This document shows positions 28,084 to 39,752 of a stretch of DNA of 64,000 nt, piece after piece. The stretch comes from Emmonsiellopsis sp. PD_33 (Eukaryota > Ascomycota > Eurotiomycetes > Onygenales > Ajellomycetaceae): contig JANTQF010000142.1 in the NCBI GenBank assembly GCA_032988165.1, positions 21,257 to 85,256 of the forward strand. Direction: 5' to 3'. Positions within the stretch are counted from its first letter, which is position 1. Every line of letters starts with the position of its first letter. The position numbers were made by a program, and so were the translations under genes. Under the pieces are notes generated by a model, which worked only from the letters and a program-made list of their open reading frames with translations, was not told the origin of the DNA and searched no databases.

Positions 28084-30354
28084 ATGTTTCGATTGCTTCC
28101 ATGGTCTTCGTCTGTTGTTGGGGGCGATAAGGTGACAGCGGAGGAGGTGAAAATGTTGGCTGCAACCCAGCGAAGATCGCCAATCATGGAAAGTCCCGCG
28201 ATTCACAAGTTGAAGCGAAAACGCGCCAACTCGGGCGAATCCGACACTGCCGCGCCAGAAACAACCCAGGCCCCCAAGGCAGAGGCGCGGTCACAGGATA
28301 CCAGCAGTAATGGCAAGATAGCGGCCGCGCAACCTACTCCTACTGTAGTGAATGCGCAGCGAAAGCACTCGCCTCCTGCAGATACACCTATCCACGGTTC
28401 TCTGTCGCCAAAATCTCCAGCTACACAGCCTGGAGAGGGCCATCCGCCAGGCCAAGCGAAACCTGACTCAGCACCACCGGCCGCAATAGCACGTAAGATG
28501 GACTCTGAAACTCTACGAAGAACAGTGGAGTCGCAGCTAAGCTTGGAAATTCTTCTTAAACATGAGGAGCTACGTTTAATCGACCAGGAAATGGCGAAAT
28601 GCCAGGTTGCCCTGGACCAGCTTCGTCGGTGCGCTGAAATACCGTACCCTGGTTCAAATGTCGCAGTGTATTCCAGCTCTGTTAGCAGTGGTATAGGAAG
28701 TGCGATTTTGCCCCCTAGACCTGGCCCACCACCTATATCACCATCACCATGGGGTGTGAACGACGGACCGTATAGCCGTCACTACTCTAAATGGTTAATT
28801 CCTGATCCACGGTTTGACGGAGGAGAGGCGGAGCCTATGATCTCCGCCTCTGCCGCTGCAGGGGCTGGTCCTGCGGATGGACGGACTACTCGCGGATCAT
28901 GGTCGGAGCAAACCGTTGGCGGCAGTCTACGCTCGCAACGCAATTCCGCCGGTACTAAACTACAAGCGTTATCGAGCGGATATCCCCAACCAAAAGATAA
29001 AGCTGGACCGATGATAATAAAACGCAAATCCGATGGTCAACTAGTCAAGTTGGTCTGCCTTGATTGTAGGAGGGATAACTTTTCAAGCACACAGGGCTTT
29101 ATAAATCATTGCCGGATAGCTCACAATCGAAATTTCGCAAGTCACGATGCTGCTGCCGCGGCTTCTGGAGAGCCGGTAGAAGTTGATGAAGCAGGGATGG
29201 TTATTGGAAACAATAACGAAACGCCTTCCGGGGGCCCTGTTGGATATGTTCACCCGCTGATTCGGTCAGCACGCCTGGTAGAGTCTACCCCTCAACCAGG
29301 CGGAAGACGTGGGTCATCCCTGGGACAACAGTCCAAGAAATCTGGTGATACCGGATCATCCCGTGGCAGTAGCAATCAGCCTGATAGAGGTTCTCCATCG
29401 CGAGACCCTAGAAGCCCCAGTCTACCGTCGAAGCCGCAGAGTCTTTCGATTATCACTCCCAGCCCGTCTTTTAAAGCTTCCCCAGAGACTCCCAACCTCT
29501 CCGCACTAATGAGAAGAAGAGGGATGTCCTTGGACCTGCTTGATATCGTCGATGACGCCCTCACCAGAACTGATATGGACATGTTCTCGTCAGAAGACGA
29601 GTCAAGTGATGAGCCCGAAGAAGGGAACAGTCAAGCGAATCAGGACAGGTCCCAGCTAAGTGTCCGAGGAAGCAGACTCCCTGCACGAACGATAGTCTCA
29701 CCGTCCCAACCTCCCCGACCGGGAAGCCGAAAAGGAACCGACAAACCCAGCCGCAAGCCTCAACCACCAACTATCCCACAAGCTCCCACTCCGCAAGACT
29801 CGTACAGATCGCCGTATGCTCCAACAACAGGATCGTCGCATACTCTTCGAATAGAGCAGCAAAGAAGCCAGGGAAACGAGATAGATATGATGGTTGATCC
29901 TATTTGTTCTGACCTCAGTCCTAATACGGTAGAATCGAACCAGGCTCCAAGCCTGGTTAGTGACGACGAGGACTATGAAGCTCCATCCGAATCAGAAAGC
30001 CCAAGCCCTGCTCCTTCCGGGACGAGTGATGACGGCCGTAGTTTTGACAATATCGAAGTTCGGGATGGCGATGATGGCAACGGCGGGCCAAATGTTTCTA
30101 CCGCGACAACGTCGGATACAAAACCGGGGCCCGAAATCCCGAGTCCGTCGAAACACCACCCATCACCCGTACCTAGAACTGCGACCGTTTATAAAAAGAA
30201 AGGCTCTGCTAAGAGCAAAAGCAGTGCCAAAGAAACCGAATCTACTACTATCAATCGAACCAACGACAAGGACCAAAGACGGGTCAGCTTTGTTAGCCCC
30301 ATGGCATCTCCAACAAAGGCCAAGAAAGACGGAAAGCGGCAGCGTCGAGGATAG
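28084..30354 (+). CDS. Ahc1-like C2H2 zinc-finger protein (ADA/SAGA-type acetyltransferase complex)
   Basis: Single exon. The frame opens at GTG 28069; the first ATG is 28084 (MFRLLPWSSSV, 756 aa), with others at 28153 and 28186. The one clear domain is a C2H2 finger: C325-x2-C328 (LVCLDCRRDNF), then SSTQGFINHCRIAH with H342-x4-H347. This CRRDNFSS...GFINHCRIAH pattern is how I recognise fungal proteins annotated as Ada HAT complex component 1. Around residues 145-190 a helical segment (ESQLSLEILLKHEELRLIDQ) probably forms a coiled coil. After the finger comes GYVHPLIRSARLVE. The rest is Ser/Pro-rich disorder with acidic patches and a basic tail. In yeast Ahc1 tethers the ADA complex. The family link rests on the finger only. 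Confidence 0.72.
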   Translation: MFRLLPWSSSVVGGDKVTAEEVKMLAATQRRSPIMESPAIHKLKRKRANSGESDTAAPETTQAPKAEARSQDTSSNGKIAAAQPTPTVVNAQRKHSPPADTPIHGSLSPKSPATQPGEGHPPGQAKPDSAPPAAIARKMDSETLRRTVESQLSLEILLKHEELRLIDQEMAKCQVALDQLRRCAEIPYPGSNVAVYSSSVSSGIGSAILPPRPGPPPISPSPWGVNDGPYSRHYSKWLIPDPRFDGGEAEPMISASAAAGAGPADGRTTRGSWSEQTVGGSLRSQRNSAGTKLQALSSGYPQPKDKAGPMIIKRKSDGQLVKLVCLDCRRDNFSSTQGFINHCRIAHNRNFASHDAAAAASGEPVEVDEAGMVIGNNNETPSGGPVGYVHPLIRSARLVESTPQPGGRRGSSLGQQSKKSGDTGSSRGSSNQPDRGSPSRDPRSPSLPSKPQSLSIITPSPSFKASPETPNLSALMRRRGMSLDLLDIVDDALTRTDMDMFSSEDESSDEPEEGNSQANQDRSQLSVRGSRLPARTIVSPSQPPRPGSRKGTDKPSRKPQPPTIPQAPTPQDSYRSPYAPTTGSSHTLRIEQQRSQGNEIDMMVDPICSDLSPNTVESNQAPSLVSDDEDYEAPSESESPSPAPSGTSDDGRSFDNIEVRDGDDGNGGPNVSTATTSDTKPGPEIPSPSKHHPSPVPRTATVYKKKGSAKSKSSAKETESTTINRTNDKDQRRVSFVSPMASPTKAKKDGKRQRRG

Positions 30355-31233
30355 ACGGTCCTAATCTCAACCCTTTTATTATGTATTATCATTTGTGACT
30401 TTTTCTTTTTCTTCCTATGCTATTTTTGAAGGGCGCTCTACCAGGACGGTGGACGGTTGTCAAGGTTGTATTATTTCCAGGTGACCAACACCATGGGCGG
30501 GCAGGTTCCTTGAACGAATTCCTTGATTTTCCTATCTTGTTTCTCACCTCACCCTTTGTTCTGTTCATATGAGCCTGCTCTATCCGTCTCGTCTCCTTCC
30601 TTCATTCTATTCTTGTTATTTACCTGCGGGGGTTATCGGGAGGCATTTATATGGACTATCTGGACGGGTTTTTGCCGGTTTCTTCCTTTCTTCTTATGGT
30701 TTCCGGGATACTGGGTTAACTTTGCGGGTTGAGGTATTATTTATAAGGGGTTACATTGGCAAGCATCCGGTGGGTTGTTATTGTTAATCTTTTACACTTT
30801 CCTTTCTCTTTCCCTTTCCCTTTTTTTGTTAAGGCCAGCTCCCACCTTATTCTACTATTCTCAGACTACGATGAGACATGGCGTTTTATTCAACTTTTTA
30901 ATGCGCGTTGCCTTTTTTCCCTTCCTTCAGACTGTTTGCTTACCTTACTTACTTTTGCTTTTGCTTTTGCTTCACTTTTGGCTTTGTTTATTGTTTTCAG
31001 AAATACCCCCACTTATACATCAATCACCTGCTCATTATCCATTGAATTCAATTCAGCCTATTGTATATTCCCATCAATCAATCGGTCCTTGTCTAATCCT
31101 AGCTATGTTTACTCATCATTCTTCTTCAGTTTGTCGCTGTTACTGCCGTTGTCGTTGTCGCTGTCATTATGTGTTTAAAATGCAGACTTTTTGCCATTTG
31201 ACGAAATTCGACTTGCAGATTGTGCCCTTAGCA

Positions 31234-31257
31234 ATGGATGGATGGATGGATGGATGG
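31234..31257. repeat. (GGAT)n microsatellite
   Basis: Six perfect ATGG units in non-coding DNA. Confidence 0.9.
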
Positions 31258-31643
31258 AGAACTAGCGTTCTAATATTTTTTTGTGTTTCTGCATCCATCC
31301 CCTGAGGTCTTGTCTCTCTCTCTGGCTCCAATGTGCTCAACTCGGCACGGCTCTCACCCCTGTCCCCTGGTCTATTTTGCTCCCCAGCCCCTATGTTCCT
31401 TTCCTCTCCTCCACTTCCTTCCTTCCTGCCATTAATTGCATTGCATTGGTTCGATGAACTGTCTGAGATTCCTTTAATGCTGTGTTATTTTTGCTTCTTT
31501 ATTTTTATTTTTTATTTTTCATTGTTAATTTTTAATTATCTTCAAACTTGCACTATAGATTTCTTTTAATTTATCTTCTATGTTTATCTCTCAGCTAAAT
31601 AGTTATCTATTTTTTATTACTATTATGTTTCTATGTAATCCCT

Positions 31644-31652
31644 AGAGAGTGA

Positions 31653-31708
<56 letters not shown>
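31644..31708. repeat. (GA)n microsatellite
   Basis: About 65 bp of GA with a few GTGA interruptions at the 5' side, the longest simple repeat in the window. Confidence 0.95.
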
Positions 31709-31712
<4 letters not shown>

Positions 31713-32140
31713 TAAAAAGAACGCAAATCTGATTATATCTGATAGATACAGTTTATTTTAATTTTACAAACGATCGAGTATAATAATAACTGATGTCTTA
31801 ACGGATGGTTGTCTCTCTATTTTATATCTGAATGCGCTCTTATATAATCTCTACGGAGTACCGTGAAAACTCTTCACGGCAACCAAGAAACACGTAACTA
31901 AGAAATAGATATCGGATAACCAGCCGAAGAGCACACTGTTTGGCGAAATAGGCGGCATACAGCCGATGGAACTGGTTTATCTAAATAGTGTCGGTATTTA
32001 TTTCTGTAGCTGAAAAAGGAAAAGGACAACCCCCATTTCTCAACAACCACAACCACCTCCCTTTTGATACCTCTCTCTCTTCCCCCCTGTCCAACCACCC
32101 AGTCCCTTGATCAATTCTTAGTCCCTTGATTAATTCTTAT

Positions 32141-33595
32141 ATGCCCCCTTCGGCACTGCGACTGGCATCCCGGCTGCAGAGTGGACTCGCCGTGGCGTCT
32201 TCACGGGCAAACCCGCGGCTGAGCCTGATCTCCCGCCATCTGGATCAGCGGCTGCCCCTCCCCGCCCTCAACACCCCGTTTTCCACCGAGCGCGCCGTGT
32301 CTGTCGAGCTGGACGACGAGTATAAGCCTGTCCAACGCTCCCTATCCACCTCCTCCAACTCCTCCGTCTCCTCTGCCTCCGCCGCCATGTCCGCCCAGGC
32401 CCCCCATTCCACCCTGCTCATCCCGGGCCCCATCGAATTCGACGATGCCGTGCTGCAGTCCATGTCCCACTACGGGTGAGTCCCTGCTCCTATCCCATCC
32501 CATCTATACCCGTACCCAGCTTCTAACAACTACAGTGAGAGCCATGTCGGCCCCGCCTTCGTCAAGACCTTTGGCGAGTCCCTCTCCCTCCTGCGCACCC
32601 TCTTCCAGACCTCCTCCCCCGCCTCGCAGCCCTTCCTGCTCGCCGGCTCCGGCACCCTGGGCTGGGACGTCGTGTGCTCCAACCTGATCGAACCCGGCGA
32701 GGAGGCCCTCGTCCTGCACACCGGCTACTTCGGCGACTCCTTCGCCGCCTGTCTCGAAACCTACGGCGGCAAAGCCACCCAGCTCAAGGCCCCCATCGGC
32801 GAGCAACCCTCGCTCGCCGACATCGAGCACGCCCTGACCACCAAGACCTACAAGCTCCTCACCGTCACCCACGTCGACACCTCCACCGGCGTCCTCAGCG
32901 ACATCAAGTCCATCACCCAGCTCGTACGCCGCGTCAGCCCATCCACCCTCGTCATCGTCGACGGCGTGTGCAGCGTCGGCTGCGAAGAAATCGCCTTTGA
33001 CGCCTGGGACCTCGACGTCGTGCTAACCGCCAGCCAAAAGGCCATCGGCTGCCCGCCCGGGCTCAGCATACTCATGTGCTCCGGCCGCGCCATGGCCGCC
33101 TACCACGCCCGCGCCTCCCCGCCAGCAAGCTACTACGCCTCCATGGCCAACTGGCTGCCCATCATGCAGAACTACGAAGCCGGCAAACCATCCTACTTCG
33201 CCACACCCGCTACCCAGCTCGTCCACGCCATGCACACCGCGCTCTCGCAGATCGCCGCCAAGCCGCTGGCCGAGCGCTTCGCCGCGCACCGCGCCGCCTC
33301 CCAGCGCGTTAAGAAGGCCGTGGCGGAGCTGGGCTTGACGCAGCTCGCTACCAAGCCGGAGGACCAGGCTAATGCCATGACTGCCATTAGACTGCCAGAG
33401 GGCATGACGCCGCCGGATATCCTGCCGGCGCTGGGTAAGAGGGGGGTGGTGTTTGCGGGCGGATTGCATAAGGAGATTGCGTCGAGGTATATCCGCTTCG
33501 GCCATATGGGTGTTAGCGTTATGGATCCGGCGAGGGATGATATTGAGAAGGCGATTAAGGCGCTTAAGGAGGCGTTTGAGGAGGTGAGGAAGTGA
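32141..33595 (+). CDS. AGX1: Alanine-glyoxylate aminotransferase (class V, PLP)
   Basis: Two exons, 32141-32475 and 32536-33595, with a 60-nt intron; 464 aa from ATG 32141. The core begins at about residue 90: LLIPGPIEFDDAVLQSM, HVGPAFVKTFGESL, LLAGSGTLGWDVVCSNLI, VTHVDTSTGVLSD, VDGVCSVGCEEIAFD, and the PLP-lysine in LTASQKAIGCPPGLSIL. The C-terminal part has YIRFGHMGVSVMDPARDDI. It transfers the amino group of alanine to glyoxylate, giving glycine and pyruvate. Yeast Agx1 has 385 aa. The first 82 residues here are Arg/Ser/Leu-rich without acids near the start (MPPSALRLASRLQSGLA), a good mitochondrial presequence. A second ATG at 32387, in a perfect GCCGCCATG context, would give a 382-aa protein without it. 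The end EEVRK is not a PTS1 signal. Confidence 0.94.
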
Positions 33596-34401
33596 TTTCT
33601 TATTTAGCGGCTGGGAAACAAACAGGGGGGGGGATTTGTGAAGGGGTTGGAGTGTATATATAGAGATGAGATAAAAACAACGGTGAAATCGAATTATTTA
33701 TTTTATTTCGCAAAGTAGTTAGGTATCAATCGATTTAAAATTCTTCAAAACAACCAACTATGTAATGAAGAATTAATCGAAAGAAATGAAATGCCAGCCT
33801 CGCATTTTCAATTAGGGTTAATTTACTACTCCGTAGTATCTAGCCATTTCCCATTCTAATCCTTCACCACTGGCTACCACATGGCCATAGAGTCCAAGAG
33901 GATGTTTGCAGCCGTGACAAAGAAACCCGGGATAGCGGACTGGCTGTGTGGCATCCACGAAGGATCAATAGCTGAGAACAATACAAGACACCGTCCAACC
34001 CTGACGTCAATCCACATGTCTTGTGTTAATGTCTCTGTTGAATATCTCTGTCTATAATCTCTCTATCCCGACTTCTGTTAACTACTATCTACTATCTATC
34101 TCTAATTCTCCCTCTAAGTACTATATCTCTCTCTCCCACCAAAGGGCGGTGAGCCATCCCGCGCTGTGATTGGCTGGCCCGCGGCATTACGGCGGCCTCC
34201 TTCCCGATCGGGCCTGCGAGGCAAAAAATAAAAAATACCAGCGCCGTCTCCTATCTTGGCTATCTTCTATCTTCAACTTCATCTTCAACTTCGTCTTCAC
34301 TTCTATCTTCTATCTTCTATCCTCCAATCCCCCCTCTCCTCCCCTCTCCCTCCCCCGCAATGCCAGTCTAGGCGTCGTACACTTCCGAGCATATCCTAGA
34401 C
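33596..34401. other. HMG-CoA reductase promoter region
   Basis: No gene. It has a TCAATCCAC element at 34007-34015 that fits a loose sterol-regulatory pattern (TCANNCCAC), one TACTCCGTA at 33827-33835, and a CT-rich leader with repeated TATCTTC units at 34258-34320. Confidence 0.5.
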
Positions 34402-37400
34402 ATGAGAGGCTCCTGGCTCCTCCCCCAGCGTTTCCGCGACCTCAACGCTGCCGACTCCCACCATGCGGGCTGGCTCAACCGGCGTCTGACCACGGTGCTG
34501 CAGTCTGTTTCGCGCAGGGCGTGTCTGCACCCCATCCACACCATCGTCGTCATTGCCCTGCTCGCCAGCACTACCTATGTCGGCCTGCTCGAGGGCAGCC
34601 TGTTCGACGCCGTCAGAGACGTCGGCTCCAGCTCCGGCCAGCTGGATGTCGAGCCATTGTTGAAGGGGGCGAGGAATCTACGGCTCGGAGAGGCTACGGG
34701 CTGGAGATGGCAGATCGAGAATGCTGCCGGTGTGGAGGATGCTCGCGTATGTCTGACCGCGCATATATCTTAGTATGCCAGCTCAATGCTAAAATATTCC
34801 ACATAGGACGCCCATCACCTAGCTCTGACGACCTTTGTTTTCCCCGATTCATCGTCCCGCTCCCCGCAAACCCCCCCGTCCGCAAAAAACGTGCCTTTCC
34901 CCCCCAATTGCTCGGCACTCCCCATCCCGGACACCCCGAATTTGCTCGCCCCAATCTCTCATGATTCCTCCCTGGCATTCACCGTTCCCTTTGATCAGGT
35001 CCCCGATTTCTTGAGGGCCGCCCAGGAGATTCCTGCCTCCCAGGACTCCCAGGACGGAGAGGAGCAGAAGAAGTGGCTCATGAAAGCTGCCCGGAGCTCC
35101 GGCTCGCGCAGAGCGTTGCGCATTTGGTTGAACGACGCTTGGAATTCCTTCGTCGACCTGCTCAAGGTACCCCTATAAACAATACCCCCTATTTACTAGC
35201 AATACTGACTGTTTACAGCACGCGGAAACCGTTGATATCATTATCATGGTTCTTGGTTACATATCCATGCACTTGACTTTTGTGTCGCTCTTCCTTTCCA
35301 TGAGACGTCTGGGCTCAAAGTTTTGGCTTGCGGCAACCGTCCTTTTCTCCGGAGTCTTCTCGTTCCTGTTTGGTCTTCTTGTCACCACCAAGCTCGGAGT
35401 ACCCATCAACATGGTTCTCTTGTCAGAGGGCCTGCCTTTCCTGGTCGTCACCATCGGATTCGAAAAGCCCATCATTCTGACAAAAGCCGTACTCTCCGCC
35501 TCCCTCGACACCCGCCGCTCGTCTCCAAACTCCATCCAGGACGCCATCCAGAGTGCCATTAAAGCCAAGGGCTTTGAAATTGTTCGAGACTACTGCATCG
35601 AAATCGCAATCCTGGTTGCCGGTGCTGCCTCGGGCGTCCAGGGCGGACTTCGACAGTTCTGCTTCCTCGCCGCATGGATCCTATTCTTCGACTGTGTTTT
35701 GTTGTTTACTTTCTACACCACCATCCTCTGCATCAAGCTGGAAATCAATCGCATCAAGCGCCATGTTGCCCTTCGCAAGGCCCTGGAAGAGGACGGCATC
35801 ACCCGAAACGTGGCCGAGAATGTTGCTTCCAGCAATGACTGGCCTCGAATGGGGTCGAATGGAAACGAGGCCAATGGCGCTGCCAAGGGAAATGGTAACG
35901 GCATCTTTGGCAAGACGGTCAAGGCTAGCAGTGTTCCCAAGTTCAAGATCTTGATGGTGGGCGGATTCGTGCTCATCAACCTCTTCAACCTTTGCACAAT
36001 TCCTTTCCGCAACCGCCAAGATGGACTCTTCCCTGCGCTTTCGAAATTGTCAAGTGTTTTGTCGCCCGCCCCTATCGACCCATTCAAGGTTGCCGAGAAC
36101 GGACTCGATTCGATTTACGTTTCCGCAAAAAGCAAGCAGCAGGAAACTTTCGTGACCGTCCTCGCCCCGATCAAGTACAACCTCGAGTATCCCTCTGTGC
36201 ATTACGCGGAAGCCGATGAGGGTGGCATTTTCGATATTGAATATACTGACCAGCTTTTGGATGCTGTTGGAGGCAAGGTTATTGAGAGTCTGTTAAAGAG
36301 CCTCGATGACCCGATCATCAGCAAGTGGATCATCGCCGCCCTGACGCTAAGTGTTCTCCTTAACGGCTATCTTTTCAACGCCGCCAGGTGGAGCATCAAG
36401 GAGCCAGAACCCGTAAAAGAAGTGGTAAAAGAGCCCGAAGTTGATCAGGAAAAAGAGCAGAGGAAACAGGAAATCAAGGCAAATGGCTCGCTCAGATCAC
36501 GAGAGGAATGCGAGAAGTTGCTCAAGGAGAAAATGGCCCCCTTCTTGAATGATGAGGAAGTCATCGACCTCTCCTGCCGCGGCAAGATTCCCGGATACGC
36601 CCTTGAGAAAACAATGGAAGACCCAAGCATTCCCCGTATCGACGCGCTTACAAGGGCCGTCAAGATTCGAAGGGCCGTCGTCTCCCGTAACCCCACCACT
36701 GCTGACCTGACAGGCTCGCTTGAGGGCTCAAAGGTACCTTATAAAGATTACAACTACACTCTGGTCCACGGTGCCTGCTGCGAAAATGTTATCGGATATC
36801 TCCCACTGCCCCTCGGCCTTGCGGGTCCCCTCACGATTGACGGACAGAGCTACTTCATTCCTATGGCTACAACTGAAGGTGTCCTCGTTGCCAGTGCCAG
36901 CCGTGGCTGCAAAGCCATCAACGCTGGTGGCGGTGCCGTTACCGTGCTCACTGGCGATGGTATGACCCGTGGGCCATGTGTTGCGTTCCCAACTCTTGCC
37001 AGAGCCGGTGCCGCCAAGATCTGGCTCGACTCGGAAGAGGGCCAAACTGTTATGAAAAACGCGTTCAACTCCACTAGCCGCTTCGCCCGTCTCCAATCTA
37101 TGAAGACTGCTCTTGCTGGTACGAATCTCTTTATCCGGTTCAAGACCACCACTGGCGATGCCATGGGTATGAACATGATCTCCAAGGGTGTCGAGAAGGC
37201 TCTTCAGGTCATGTCCACCGAGGCTGGATTCGACGACATGGCCACTATTTCCGTGTCCGGGAACTACTGTACGGACAAGAAACCTGCCGCCATCAACTGG
37301 ATCGACGGACGAGGAAAGGCCGTCGTTGCCGAGGCCATTATCCCCGGCGACGTAGTCCGAAGTGTTCTCAAGAGCGATGTCGACGCCCTCGTCGAACTCA

Positions 37401-37991
37401 ACATTAGCAAGAACTTGGTCGGCAGCGCCATGGCCGGCAGCATCGGCGGATTCAACGCCCACGCCGCCAACATGGTCACCGCCATCTTCCTCGCCACCGG
37501 CCAGGATCCCGCCCAGAACGTCGAGAGCAGCAACTGCATAACCCTAATGAAGAAGTAAGTCCAACCCCATCTTCCCATAAATGACCCTCACTAACCCTAC
37601 CCACAGCGTAAACGGCAACCTCCAAATCAGCGTCTCCATGCCCTCAATCGAAGTCGGCACCATCGGCGGCGGCACCATCCTCGAAGCCCAATCCGCCATG
37701 CTCGAGCTCCTCGGCGTCCGTGGCGCCCACCCTACAAACCCAGGCGAGAATGCCCGCCGCCTCGCCCGCATCGTCGGCGCCGCCGTCCTCGCTGGCGAAC
37801 TTAGTCTGTGCAGTGCCCTGGCCGCTGGCCATCTTGTCAAAGCGCACATGGCGCATAATCGACCCGCAGCTCCTGCTGCTGGCACGGCAGCGGCAGCGGC
37901 CGCGCCGACGCGATCGGTAACGCCTGTGTCGGCGGCGGTGGGGGCGGCGAGTAGTGGTGGGCTGGGGATGACACCTGCTGCTGGGCGGTGA
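34402..37991 (+). CDS. HMG1: HMG-CoA reductase (sterol/isoprenoid pathway)
   Basis: Four exons: 34402-34746, 34807-35166, 35219-37554 and 37607-37991; introns 60, 52 and 52 nt; 1141 aa. The N-terminal half is the ER membrane domain: one helix near 50-65, then from about 245 a cluster of helices forming a sterol-sensing domain (VDIIIMVLGYISMHLTFVSL, MVLLSEGLPFLVVTIGFEKP). The catalytic domain carries ENVIGYLPLPLGLAGP (from 757), TTEGVLVASASRG with the catalytic Glu, FKTTTGDAMGMNMI, KKPAAINWIDGRGK, GQDPAQNVESSNC, GTIGGGT, and the catalytic His H1094 in VKAHMAHN. It reduces HMG-CoA to mevalonate with NADPH, the committed step to ergosterol, and is the statin target. The Ala/Thr/Ser-rich tail is dispensable-looking. 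The intron position within LMKNVNG is supported by conservation. Confidence 0.97.
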
Positions 37992-39752
37992 GGGGTTGGT
38001 TTTTTTTTTTCCTTCTTCTGTTTCCGCCCGAGCAGTTGTTTTGTGACCACTGACACCAATGATACGAAGTCGGAAAGAAAAAAATTCTTGTGTGAATTTT
38101 GTGTGTTGAATTTCGTGTTTTGTTTTTCATGGAATATATGCAGCGGTTTTTTATTTAATATCCATTTCCTCTGGCTATTGTTTGTATAGTTTTTTTTTTT
38201 GTTTTTGTCTATTATTGGCTATTTGTAATGTCTGTTTTGTACTTTTTCTTCTTGTGTGTGTACAGAATCTGATAGGATGGATAGGTAGGAGGAAGATGCT
38301 TAAGGGGATGTAAAGCTTAAGGAAGGATGATAATACTAGATGATAGAACCATGATGCAATATCATTCTTTAAATATATATATACATAATATAAAAAAAAA
38401 CCACCTTCCTCACACTATAGTTCAGTTCAGTATGAGGACCAGACAGAATATTCCCCCCCCCTTCTTCTTTGAGTCAGTAGACTTTTTGGGCTGGCTGCTG
38501 CAAACATCAATCTAGTTAGGGTTTAAGTTAAACTAGGTATTTAAAAAACTATGTAACCTAATCCTTCTGATGATACTATTTAAATTTCTAGTGGATAGGA
38601 TGGGAGGGGGGAGGGAGGTTCATACTGTAAGAAAAGAAGGAAGAGGACAAGGAAACTAAACAACAAAAAAAAAAAAAAACCATTCATTCCTCCATCCATC
38701 CATCTATCCATCTATTCATTGTGGGGAGTGAACTTACAAATCCCTATCCCTCTGCAATTAAAATAAATTGTATTTCCCTGTCCCCTCACTAAAATTTACC
38801 CCAGAACTCGCTGACCGCGCTAATTAAAATACGCAGATGCTGGATCCATTCGCCATTGACCAGCTACCGAAATAACCCGTGGACTAGTTGACTGACAGAC
38901 TGGCTGGGCGGGTTTAAAGGGAACAGAAGGGATGTCTTGGGCTGATAAAGGGGCGTAAACAATAGTTACCATACCGTACCGGGCCATACGTGGCGGTGGC
39001 TGCAGCTGTGGCTGGTAAAAACGCCCAGAACGCTCTGGCGTTTGGAAAGGGGCCGATCAGGGCTGTTTTGTGACCGTACGCCGTTACAGACACGGCCTGT
39101 CCTTGCGCAACTTCCTCGCTCACCTTCAACTTCTTCGCTCTCCACGTCTATCTCTGTCTCTCTCTCTGTCTCTACTCTGCCTTCACCAACTGCGCCGCTC
39201 TCTTCGTCTGCCCTGCTCGCCCGCTGCATTCCAGTCTCCGCTCCCTCCGCGGTCTGATCCCGCTGCACCCACGTCCCGTCCCACGCCTGCGTTTCAGGGG
39301 ATGGTGTAAGCGTGTCCAACTCCGCTTCCCTTCTCCCTTCCCTTCCCTCCATATCGCCCCGTTAACGAATCTCTCTCTGCTGTATTTAACGACTTTATGA
39401 CGCCTGCTATTCTCTTCCCCATGAGTCCGTCTCGCCCGTGATCCAGCCGCGCGCAACACACTGCTACTACCCTCTTTCAATCTCGCTCCGATCGACCGTC
39501 TAGACCGCCCATTCCTTTGGTGAAACATCTCGAACGAGCCAGAGAGGCCAGACGCCTTTGACCGGGGGACGAGGGAGAGAAAGAGAAAGAACACCTGTGG
39601 ATCGGGGGGGGTGACAATATAATAATCCATAGATATTACACTTAGAAGAACTTCCTCGCCCATGCCGGTGACCGCATCCGCATAAAACGAAAAAAAACCA
39701 AAAACGAAAAAAAAAAGGACCGACAACCCCCCCAACCCTTCTCGGGAATGTC
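37992..39752. other. Gap between HMG-CoA reductase and SPA2
   Basis: About 1.76 kb, no gene. It contains T runs near the HMGR 3' end, an imperfect CATC/CATT repeat at 38681-38720, TACCGTACCG at 38973-38982, and a C-rich SPA2 leader. Small frames at 39042-39735 do not resemble proteins I know. Confidence 0.55.
38681..38720. repeat. Imperfect CATC/CATT tetranucleotide repeat
   Basis: About ten degenerate units preceded by an A run. Confidence 0.8.

Larger units (their letters stand above)
30355..32140. other. Long pyrimidine-rich gap with microsatellites
   Basis: About 1.8 kb with no gene. The + strand is dominated by T/C (30760-31170), then GGAT and GA repeats. The frames at 30756-31305 are low-complexity translations of this tract. 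Confidence 0.6.

Noticed and set aside
30756..31305. Membrane-protein-like frames in the 30-31 kb gap
   Set aside because: They are translations of T/C-rich low-complexity DNA and contain no family motif.
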